Source of the DNA: Gillisella vitis
GTDB lineage: Bacteria > Pseudomonadota > Alphaproteobacteria > Rhizobiales > Rhizobiaceae
NCBI RefSeq assembly: GCF_021559775.1
Contig: NZ_CP056047.1
Location: 1,922,001-1,986,000, forward strand
Length of the DNA stretch: 64,000 nucleotides
Direction: 5' to 3'
A model generated the notes under the pieces. The model worked only from the letters and a program-made list of their open reading frames with translations. It was not told the DNA's origin and ran no database searches. The position numbers and the translations under genes were made by a program. This document shows, one piece after another, positions 57,235 through 64,000 of this stretch (positions are counted from its first letter, which is position 1; the number at the start of each line of letters is the position of its first letter).

Positions 57235-58071
57235 TCAGCCGAACCGCCCGGTGACATAGTCGCTGGTACGCTGGTCACCAGGGGCGCTGAAAATCACCTC
57301 GGTGCGGTCGAATTCCACCAGTTCGCCCAGATACATGAAGGCTGTATATTGCGAAATGCGCGCCGCCTGATGCAGATTGTGGGTGACGATGGCGATACAA
57401 TAGGTGGACCGCAGGGTCTCGATCAATTCTTCCAGCTTGCTGGTCGAGATCGGATCGAGCGCCGAGGCTGGCTCGTCCAGCAGCAGCACGGACGGCTTGA
57501 CGGCAATGGCGCGGGCAATACACAGGCGCTGCTGCTGACCACCGGAAAGACCAAGGCCGCTCTGGTGCAGCTTGTCCTTCACCTCGCCCCAAAGCGCTGC
57601 TTCCTGAAGTGCTGCTTCAACGCGATTATCCATATCCGGCTTGGAAAGTTTTTCATAAAGGCGGATGCCGAAGGCGATATTCTCATAGATCGACATCGGA
57701 AACGGCGTCGGCTTTTGGAAAACCATGCCGATCTTGGCCCGCAGCCGGTTCAGGTCTTCGGATGGGTTGAGAATATCGCGTCCGTCGAGCAAAACCTCGC
57801 CCGTCACCTTTTGACCCGGATAGAGATCGTACATCCGGTTGAAAATCCGCAGCAGGGTGGATTTCCCACAGCCGGACGGGCCGATAAAGGCGGTGACCGT
57901 GCGGTCACGCAGGCCGAGATCGACATTTTTGATCGCCTGATAGCCGTTTTGGTAATAAAACGACAGCTGCTTGGCCTCAACCTTGATAGGGCGGCCGATA
58001 TCGGACGGATTGAAGGCTTGCAGAGGCGCGCGCATCAGGGGCGTCCTTGTACCCGTGTCAGACATTTGCAT
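57235..58071 (-). CDS. pstB: Phosphate ABC transporter ATP-binding protein
   Basis: 278 residues with Walker [13 protein letters not shown], signature [17 protein letters not shown] and Walker [13 protein letters not shown]. It powers high-affinity phosphate import. It directly follows pstA on the - strand. Nothing like phoU follows: the next gene is an unrelated oxidase. Confidence 0.96.
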   Translation of the reverse strand: MQMSDTGTRTPLMRAPLQAFNPSDIGRPIKVEAKQLSFYYQNGYQAIKNVDLGLRDRTVTAFIGPSGCGKSTLLRIFNRMYDLYPGQKVTGEVLLDGRDILNPSEDLNRLRAKIGMVFQKPTPFPMSIYENIAFGIRLYEKLSKPDMDNRVEAALQEAALWGEVKDKLHQSGLGLSGGQQQRLCIARAIAVKPSVLLLDEPASALDPISTSKLEELIETLRSTYCIAIVTHNLHQAARISQYTAFMYLGELVEFDRTEVIFSAPGDQRTSDYVTGRFG

Positions 58072-58923
58072 CTATCTTTCCTTCTTTCCGAAGAATAACC
58101 CCGCCGACAGGCTTCGTGCGACGATATTCAAAACCAGGATCGTCACCGTGATCAACAGCGCCCCTCCCCAGGCCAACCGCTGCCAATCCTCATAGGGGCT
58201 CATGGCAAACTGGAAGATCACCACCGGCAGATTGGCGATCGGCTGGCTGAGATCGGCGGTCCAGTATTGATTGTTGAGCGCGGTAAACAGCAAAGGCGCG
58301 GTCTCGCCGCTGATACGGGCGACAGCCAGCAGCACGCCGGTCAACATTCCGGAGCGGGCGCTGCGCCAGATCACCGAGGTCATGATTTTCCAGCGGGGCG
58401 CGCCAAGTGCTGCCGCCGCCTCGCGCATCGCATCCGGCACCAGCGCCAGCATATCCTGGGTGGTGCGGTTGATGACCGGAATGGCAATCAACGCCAGCGA
58501 GGCAGCCCCGGCATAGCCGGAGAAATGCCGGAACGGCACGACCAGCAGCGTATAGACAAACAGGCCGATGACGATGGATGGTGCGGCCAGCAGGATATCG
58601 TTGACGAAAATCGCCACCGTGCCAAGCTTTGTGCCGCGCCCGTATTCCGCAAGATAGGTACCGGCCAGGATACCGATTGGCGTTGCCACCACGGTTGCCA
58701 GTAGCGTCATCATAAAGGAGCCGTAGATGGCATTGGCAAGACCGCCATCCGAACCGGGTGGCGGCGTCATCTTGGTGAAGAGGTCAAGCGTGATCGCTTG
58801 CAGACCATTGCTGAACAGCGTCCACAGGATTGCCGCCAGAACGGCGAGACCAAGAATGGCCGAGGCCAGCGACAGGCCAAGGGCGATGCGGTTGACGAGA
58901 TAGCGGCGAGAAACAATCGACAT
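58072..58923 (-). CDS. pstA: Phosphate ABC transporter permease PstA
   Basis: 283 residues with six hydrophobic segments and the permease coupling loop [29 protein letters not shown]. It abuts pstB with no gap and follows pstC after nine bases. Confidence 0.95.
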   Translation of the reverse strand: MSIVSRRYLVNRIALGLSLASAILGLAVLAAILWTLFSNGLQAITLDLFTKMTPPPGSDGGLANAIYGSFMMTLLATVVATPIGILAGTYLAEYGRGTKLGTVAIFVNDILLAAPSIVIGLFVYTLLVVPFRHFSGYAGAASLALIAIPVINRTTQDMLALVPDAMREAAAALGAPRWKIMTSVIWRSARSGMLTGVLLAVARISGETAPLLFTALNNQYWTADLSQPIANLPVVIFQFAMSPYEDWQRLAWGGALLITVTILVLNIVARSLSAGLFFGKKER

Positions 58924-58932
58924 CGGCTGGCC

Positions 58933-59907
58933 TCAAAAACTCTCACTGCGTCCGATGAGCCACTTGGCAAGCGCCAGCACTGCAAAGGTGATGAAGAACA
59001 GGATGAGACCAAGCGCCACCAGACTGGACGTATAGAGATCCGACGTCGCCTCGGAAAACTCATTGGCAATCGAGGCGGAAATCGTCGTGGCGGGCGACAA
59101 CAGCGAGGTGGCGATCCGGTGTGAATTACCGATCACGAAGGTCACCGCCATGGTTTCGCCCAGCGCCCGACCAAGGCCCAGCATGACGCCGCCGATCAAG
59201 CCGCGCCGGGTATAGGGAATGATGATGTGGAAGACGACTTCCCAGGTGGTCATGCCCATGCCATAGGCCGATTCCCTGAGCAGCACCGGCACCGTACCGA
59301 ACACGTCGCGGGTCACGGAAGTGATAAAGGGAATGACCATAATCGCCAGCACGATCCCCGCCGTCAGAAGACCGATGCCATAGGGTGCGCCGCTAAACAG
59401 CAGGCCGACAACAGGCACATTTCCGAATGTGGCGATCAAAGCGGGCTGCACCACGGATTGCATGACCGGCGCCAGCACGAAGAAGCCCCAGAGCCCGTAA
59501 ATAATGCTGGGAATACCCGCCAGAAGCTCGATGGCCGTGCCGATGGGCCGTTGCAGCAGCGGCGGACACATTTCAGTCAGGAAAATAGCAATGCCGAAGC
59601 TAACGGGAACGCCGATCACCAGCCCGATGACCGAGGTAATCAACGTGCCGTAAATCGGTGCGGCGGCCCCGTAAATGTCCTTGGCCGGGCTCCAGCGTTC
59701 GTTCCACAGGAAAGATAGGCCGAATTCGCGCCAGGTCGGCAAGGATTCGATCAGCAGCGACAGGAAAACACCGAGAAGTGCCACCATTACCAGCATGGCG
59801 CAAAGCCAGGTGGCGCGGATGAACATCGCATCGGCAAAGCGCACCCGCTTGGCGGCAGTGGTTCTTGCCTCGTCCTCGCTCATGGTCGGTTGATGGGTGG
59901 CAGTCAT
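58933..59907 (-). CDS. pstC: Phosphate ABC transporter permease PstC
   Basis: 324 residues from ATG 59907. A polar N-terminus is followed by six or more membrane segments and the coupling loop ESAYGMGMTTWEVVFHIIIPYTRRGLIGG. It pairs with PstA to form the channel. Confidence 0.94.
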   Translation of the reverse strand: MTATHQPTMSEDEARTTAAKRVRFADAMFIRATWLCAMLVMVALLGVFLSLLIESLPTWREFGLSFLWNERWSPAKDIYGAAAPIYGTLITSVIGLVIGVPVSFGIAIFLTEMCPPLLQRPIGTAIELLAGIPSIIYGLWGFFVLAPVMQSVVQPALIATFGNVPVVGLLFSGAPYGIGLLTAGIVLAIMVIPFITSVTRDVFGTVPVLLRESAYGMGMTTWEVVFHIIIPYTRRGLIGGVMLGLGRALGETMAVTFVIGNSHRIATSLLSPATTISASIANEFSEATSDLYTSSLVALGLILFFITFAVLALAKWLIGRSESF

Positions 59908-60010
59908 GCAGAAACTTTCTCGCAGGAGCTTTATGGCAGGCCAAGACACAAATAGCGGGCGGTGGAACCATTCGCTCAGACTGCTGACAAAGTCCGCATT
60001 TATCCTCGAC

Positions 60011-60111
60011 GTCATGCTCGGCCTTGTGCCGAGCATCTAAGCACGTTAATTTAATCCAACAACGTCAATGACTTATTCATCCACGGCAGACCCTCGGGAC
60101 AGGCCCGAGGG
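60011..60111. repeat. Two palindromic repeats between pstC and pstS
   Basis: ATGCTCGG/CCGAGCAT (60013-60035) and CCCTCGGG/CCCGAGGG (60091-60111) are REP-like hairpins of the sort spread through rhizobial intergenic DNA. They may lower readthrough from pstS or protect the mRNA end. Confidence 0.55.
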
Positions 60112-60149
60112 TGACGAAATGCCGAGATCGAAGTTGGGCAAAAGACTGA

Positions 60150-60170
60150 GCGGGCGGTGGAACCGTCCGC
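60150..60170 (-). terminator. Possible terminator after pstS
   Basis: GCGGGCGG (60150-60157) and CCGTCCGC (60163-60170) pair; on the - strand CTCAGTCTTTT follows. A weaker relative with the same GCGGGCGGTGGAACC lies at 59958. Together with the repeats, this may explain a higher pstS level than pstCAB. Confidence 0.5.
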
Positions 60171-60216
60171 TGTTTTCTCTCAAAATTTCGGAATGCCCGA
60201 CCTTAGATGGCCCCAA

Positions 60217-61266
60217 TTACATCGCCTTGAAGACCGGCTTGCCGTCCTTCTGGATGCTGTCCCAGGAGTTTTCGATCAGCTTCACCACCGGCTTCGGAAT
60301 AGCCACATATTCCAGCGCCTTGGCTTCGCCGGTGCCATCCTTGTAGGCCCAGGCGAAGAACTTCAGGGCGGCTTCGGTCGCGTCCTTGTCGGCAGGGTCC
60401 TTATGGATCAGCACCCAGGTGGAGGCGGCAATCGGCCAGCTCTTTTCGCCGGGCTGATTGGTGATGACGACGTTGAAATTCTTTGCACCGGCCCAATCGG
60501 CATTGGCGGCAGCAGCTGCAAAGCTGTCCAGCGAAGGCTCAACCACCTTGCCCGCGTCATTCTTCATCTTGGCATAGCCGAGCTTATTCTGGATCACATA
60601 GGCATATTCATTATAGCCGATGGCGCCAGCGGTCTGCTTGACCGTGTTGGCAACACCTTCAGAACCCTTGGCGCCGATGCCGACTGGCCATTCGACAGCG
60701 GTGTCGGAGCCGATCTTGCTCTTCCAATCGGCGGAAACCTTGCTGAGGTAGTCGGTGAAGTTAAAGGTCGTGCCGGAACCGTCGGCGCGGTGTACGACAA
60801 CGATGGCCTGGTCGGGCAGCTTAACGCCCTTGTTGAGGGCTGCAATCGCCGGGTCGTTCCACTTGGTGATCGTGCCCATATAGATGCCTTCGAGCGCCTT
60901 TCCATCCAGAACAAGTTCGCCCGGCTTGACGCCTTCGATATTGTACATCGGCACGATGCCGCCCATCACCATCGGAAACTGGGTCAGGCCGTTCTTGGTG
61001 AGTTCTTCGTCGCTCAGCGGCTTGTCGGTGGCGCCGAAGGTCACGGTCTTGGCTTCAACCTGCTTGATGCCGCCGCCCGAACCGATGGACTGGTAATTCA
61101 GGCTGATGCCGGTCTTGGCCTTGTAGGCTTCACCCCATTTGGAAAACACAGGGTAGATGAAGCTGGAACCGGCACCGGAAATGTCGGCGGCAAAAGCCGC
61201 ACCGGTAAAGGCGACCGAAAAGGCGGCAAGCGCCGCACCCGTGGCGATCTTTTTCATGAAAGTCAT
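60217..61266 (-). CDS. pstS: Phosphate-binding periplasmic protein PstS
   Basis: 349 residues from ATG 61266 (a second ATG nine bases later is also possible). A signal peptide ([23 protein letters not shown]) and the phosphate-binding sites [21 protein letters not shown] and [11 protein letters not shown] are present. It delivers phosphate to PstCA. It is the first gene of pstSCAB. Confidence 0.96.
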   Translation of the reverse strand: MTFMKKIATGAALAAFSVAFTGAAFAADISGAGSSFIYPVFSKWGEAYKAKTGISLNYQSIGSGGGIKQVEAKTVTFGATDKPLSDEELTKNGLTQFPMVMGGIVPMYNIEGVKPGELVLDGKALEGIYMGTITKWNDPAIAALNKGVKLPDQAIVVVHRADGSGTTFNFTDYLSKVSADWKSKIGSDTAVEWPVGIGAKGSEGVANTVKQTAGAIGYNEYAYVIQNKLGYAKMKNDAGKVVEPSLDSFAAAAANADWAGAKNFNVVITNQPGEKSWPIAASTWVLIHKDPADKDATEAALKFFAWAYKDGTGEAKALEYVAIPKPVVKLIENSWDSIQKDGKPVFKAM

Positions 61267-61351
61267 CGGAATAATCCCCGTGTTCGTCGAGCAATCTCTC
61301 AAAGCCCCAGCGGCTTTTCGAGCGACACTGGCATTGGCCTAAGTCGCTTCC

Positions 61352-61369
61352 ATGAAGCTTTCGTGACAA
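61352..61369 (-). promoter_or_regulatory. Putative Pho box upstream of pstS
   Basis: On the - strand TTGTCACGAAAGCTTCAT gives two 7-base half sites 11 bases apart, like CTGTCAT-N4-CTGTCAT. The first half fits well, the second poorly. It is about 85 bases before the start, where PhoB usually binds. Confidence 0.4.
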
Positions 61370-61577
61370 AATTCCGGCCAGCGAGCGGCATCACGCGGCT
61401 GTGATTTTCAGGCCCATAAGCGTAAAGTTGGCGTGATTTTCCTTCCATTTGCAATCAGGTTTCCCTTCCCCTCTTCCCGCCTGTTTTTTTCTCAATTCAC
61501 CGACCCGCTGCCGGGATTGGAATGAAACAAGAACGTTTTCACTGGCCTTTCGAGGTAGAATCACTACATTGAAGGGC

Positions 61578-64000
61578 ATGAGCAACGGTTTTGACGATAT
61601 TCCCTTCTTTGACGAAGAGCCTGCACCCCGGACCTCCGCAAAAGGAGCGAAAGCCACGGATGCGCCTGCGCCCCAACAGGAGAGCAGCCCTGCGGCAAGC
61701 ACCAAAGCTGGGGGCGGATTGGGCATCGCGGCGCGTGCCATGGCCGCGCGCGACCAGAACCGCAATCCGGATTACCTCGCAGGCCTCAACCCGGAACAGC
61801 GCGAAGCGGTCGAAACCCTGGATGGTCCGGTTCTGGTACTGGCGGGTGCCGGCACCGGCAAGACGCGGGTGTTGACCACCCGTATCGCCCATATTCTGGC
61901 CACCGGCCGCGCTTTCCCCAGCCAGATCCTCTCCGTCACCTTCACCAACAAGGCGGCCCGCGAGATGAAGGAGCGCGTCGGCGTTCTGGTTGGCGGTGCT
62001 GTCGAGGGCATGCCGTGGCTCGGCACGTTCCACTCCATCGGCGTCAAGCTTTTGCGCCGCCATGCCGAACTGGTCGGCCTGACCTCGGATTTCACCATTC
62101 TCGATACAGATGACGTGGTGCGGCTAATCAAGCAGATCATCCAGGCCGAAGGGTTGGACGACAAGCGCTGGCCCGCCAAGATGTTTGCGGGAATGATCGA
62201 CGGCTGGAAAAACAAGGGCCTCGACCCGGCGCAGATCCCCGAGGGCGACGCCCGTGCCTTTGGCAATGGCAAGGGCCGCGAGCTTTACGCCGCCTACCAG
62301 GCCCGGCTGAAAAGCCTGAATGCCTGCGATTTCGGCGATCTTCTGCTGCACCCGATCCGCATGTTCCGCGCCAATCCGGATGTGCTGAAGGACTATCACC
62401 AGCGCTTCCGCTATATTCTGGTGGATGAGTATCAGGACACCAACACGGCGCAATATATGTGGTTGCGGCTGTTGGCCCAGCGGCCAAGCACCAAAGCCGC
62501 TGACGGCAAGGTCACAAACGGCACAGTGAATATTTGCTGCGTCGGCGATGATGACCAGTCGATCTATGGCTGGCGTGGCGCCGAAGTGGACAACATCCTG
62601 CGCTTCGAGAAGGATTTTCCGGGCGCAAAAGTCATCAAGCTGGAGCGGAATTACCGCTCGACGGAGCATATTCTCGGCGCTGCCGGTTTTCTGATTGCCC
62701 ATAACGAGGGGCGTCTGGGTAAGACGCTGTTTACCGACCGGGTCGATCCGAACGACGAAAAAGTCGTGGTGCATGCCGCCTGGGATTCGGAAGAGGAAGC
62801 CCGTGCGGTTGGCGAGGAAATCGAGCAGCTGCAACGCAACCAGCATAAGCTCAACGACATGGCCATTCTGGTGCGCGCCTCCTTCCAGATGCGCGAGTTT
62901 GAAGACCGGTTTGTGACGCTTGGGCTGAACTATCGGGTCATCGGCGGTCCGCGCTTTTACGAGCGGTTGGAAATCCGCGATGCCATGGCCTATTTCCGTA
63001 TGGTCTGCCAGCCCGCTGACGACCTGGCCTTTGAGCGGATCGTCAACACGCCAAAGCGCGGTCTGGGCGACACCACGGTGCGCACCCTGCATGACTATGC
63101 CCGCAAACGAGATATTCCGATGCTGGCGGCGGCGTCTGACATCATCGAGACCGATGAGCTGAAGCCGAAGGCGCGCAAGGCGCTGTTTGACGTGGTGACG
63201 GATTTCCGCCGCTGGCAGGATCTGCTGGAAAACACGCCGCATACCGAACTGGCCGAGCAGATCCTTGATGAGAGCGGCTATACGGCCATGTGGCAGAACG
63301 ACAAATCGGCAGAAGCGCCGGGGCGGCTGGAAAACCTGAAGGAACTGATCCGCTCGATGGAAGCCTTCGAGAGCATGCGCAGCTTCATGGAGCATGTCTC
63401 GCTGGTGATGGATGCCGAGACTAACGAAAATCTCGACGCCGTATCGATCATGACGCTGCATTCCGCCAAGGGGCTGGAATTCGAAACGGTGTTCCTGCCC
63501 GGCTGGGAAGAAGGCCTGTTTCCGCATCAGCGCGCGCTGGACGAAGGCGGACGCGCCGCGCTGGAGGAAGAACGGCGGCTGGCCTATGTCGGCCTGACGC
63601 GGGCCAAGCGCCGCTGCCACCTGTGGTTCGTTTCCAACCGGCGCATCCATGGCCTGTGGCAATCGACCATGCCGTCGCGCTTCCTGGATGAACTGCCGCC
63701 CGCCCATGTGGAAGTGGCGGAAGTGGAAACCAGCTATGGCGGCTATGGACGCGGCGGCTATGGCCAATCCCGCTTCGACAAGCAGGAGCCTTTCACCAAT
63801 TCCTACTCCACCCCCGGCTGGAAGCGCGCCCAGGCCAACAAAACCGACGCCACCCGCGAAAACTGGGGCAGCCGCTCCGGCCACGCGGTGGAACGCATCG
63901 GCTACGGCGAAAGCGGCCCCCGCGGCCAAACCATCGACGGCCAGTTGGTCGCCAAATCCACCAGCAATGAACCGTCAAAGTTCTCCGTCGGCGACCGGGT
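61578..64000 (+). CDS. uvrD: UvrD/PcrA-type DNA helicase, cut by the window end
   Basis: At least 807 residues from ATG 61578 to the window edge, open throughout. An N-terminal extension of ~65 residues precedes LNPEQREAVETLDGPVLVLAGAGTGKTRVLTTRI, followed by VDEYQDTN, GDDDQSIYGWRGA, LERNYRS, MTLHSAKGLEFETVFLPGWEEGLFPH and YVGLTRAKRR, all in the expected order. It is a 3'-5' helicase for excision repair, mismatch repair and removing RecA filaments. A glycine/tyrosine-rich linker (ETSYGGYGRGGYG) leads into the C-terminal tail. Confidence 0.95.
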   Translation, partial: MSNGFDDIPFFDEEPAPRTSAKGAKATDAPAPQQESSPAASTKAGGGLGIAARAMAARDQNRNPDYLAGLNPEQREAVETLDGPVLVLAGAGTGKTRVLTTRIAHILATGRAFPSQILSVTFTNKAAREMKERVGVLVGGAVEGMPWLGTFHSIGVKLLRRHAELVGLTSDFTILDTDDVVRLIKQIIQAEGLDDKRWPAKMFAGMIDGWKNKGLDPAQIPEGDARAFGNGKGRELYAAYQARLKSLNACDFGDLLLHPIRMFRANPDVLKDYHQRFRYILVDEYQDTNTAQYMWLRLLAQRPSTKAADGKVTNGTVNICCVGDDDQSIYGWRGAEVDNILRFEKDFPGAKVIKLERNYRSTEHILGAAGFLIAHNEGRLGKTLFTDRVDPNDEKVVVHAAWDSEEEARAVGEEIEQLQRNQHKLNDMAILVRASFQMREFEDRFVTLGLNYRVIGGPRFYERLEIRDAMAYFRMVCQPADDLAFERIVNTPKRGLGDTTVRTLHDYARKRDIPMLAAASDIIETDELKPKARKALFDVVTDFRRWQDLLENTPHTELAEQILDESGYTAMWQNDKSAEAPGRLENLKELIRSMEAFESMRSFMEHVSLVMDAETNENLDAVSIMTLHSAKGLEFETVFLPGWEEGLFPHQRALDEGGRAALEEERRLAYVGLTRAKRRCHLWFVSNRRIHGLWQSTMPSRFLDELPPAHVEVAEVETSYGGYGRGGYGQSRFDKQEPFTNSYSTPGWKRAQANKTDATRENWGSRSGHAVERIGYGESGPRGQTIDGQLVAKSTSNEPSKFSVGDR

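Noticed and set aside
62124..63929. 601-codon open frame antisense to the UvrD-like helicase
   Set aside because: It is a shadow of a gene with all helicase motifs in order.

Overview
The window looks like chromosomal DNA from a Rhizobiaceae bacterium of the Agrobacterium/Allorhizobium/Rhizobium group. Supporting signs are a circularly permuted two-piece ssrA (tmRNA) next to a DUF4169 gene and an alpha-type sspB, a thyA-doxX-folA-hflK-hflC-degP order, an ilvIH locus with a branched-chain leader peptide, and RIME-like and other palindromic intergenic repeats of the kind found in rhizobia. All calls come from reading the sequence; no database search was run.

Left part (about 1-17,300): an accessory island. 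At its right side lies a complete Tn7-like transposition operon on the + strand: tnsA (11110), tnsB (11889), tnsC (14135) and tniQ/tnsD (15221), closed by a terminator at 17083. To its left is a dense cluster of probable defence genes: an Mrr-type nuclease fused to a STAND-like NTPase (1173-3407), a frameshifted companion gene (3463-4220), then a leftward set made of an Mrr-like nuclease (9286-8192), a TnsA-like protein (8030-7416) that overlaps the start of a soluble FtsH-like AAA+/M41 metalloprotease (7419-5572), and a further nuclease-like protein (5459-4293). A FitB-like PIN toxin (9680) with a divergent Phd-like small ORF completes it. The TnsA-like plus FtsH-like pair has no named counterpart known to me and is the best candidate for an undescribed system. 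A decayed LysR gene lies at the far left. I could not find the left transposon end; the right end probably lies between 17105 and about 17320, because a host-type intergenic repeat follows and then the 3' end of msrA.

Middle (17.5-34.4 kb): ordinary but variable chromosomal genes. These are msrA, small secreted proteins, a PRC-barrel protein, a divergent AsnC regulator/Asp-Glu racemase pair, TetR plus MFS exporter, a cytosolic PAS-PAS chemoreceptor, an HxlR/NmrA (QorR/QorB-like) pair, pdxJ, a MerR-LuxR fusion regulator, a RecD-like helicase, an AT-richer pair encoding a PI-PLC-like protein and a protein that shares its N-terminal domain, and an aldo-keto reductase.

Right part (34.4-64 kb): core housekeeping. 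ilvH and ilvI sit behind a peptide-leader attenuator; then a HerA-like ATPase, a rhomboid-like protein that lacks its catalytic serine, miaA and serB with overlapping divergent start codons, a GNAT enzyme, the degP-hflC-hflK-folA-doxX-thyA block, ssrA with sspB, a large AsmA protein, an FAD-linked oxidase, the pstSCAB phosphate transporter and the start of a UvrD/PcrA helicase that runs off the window.
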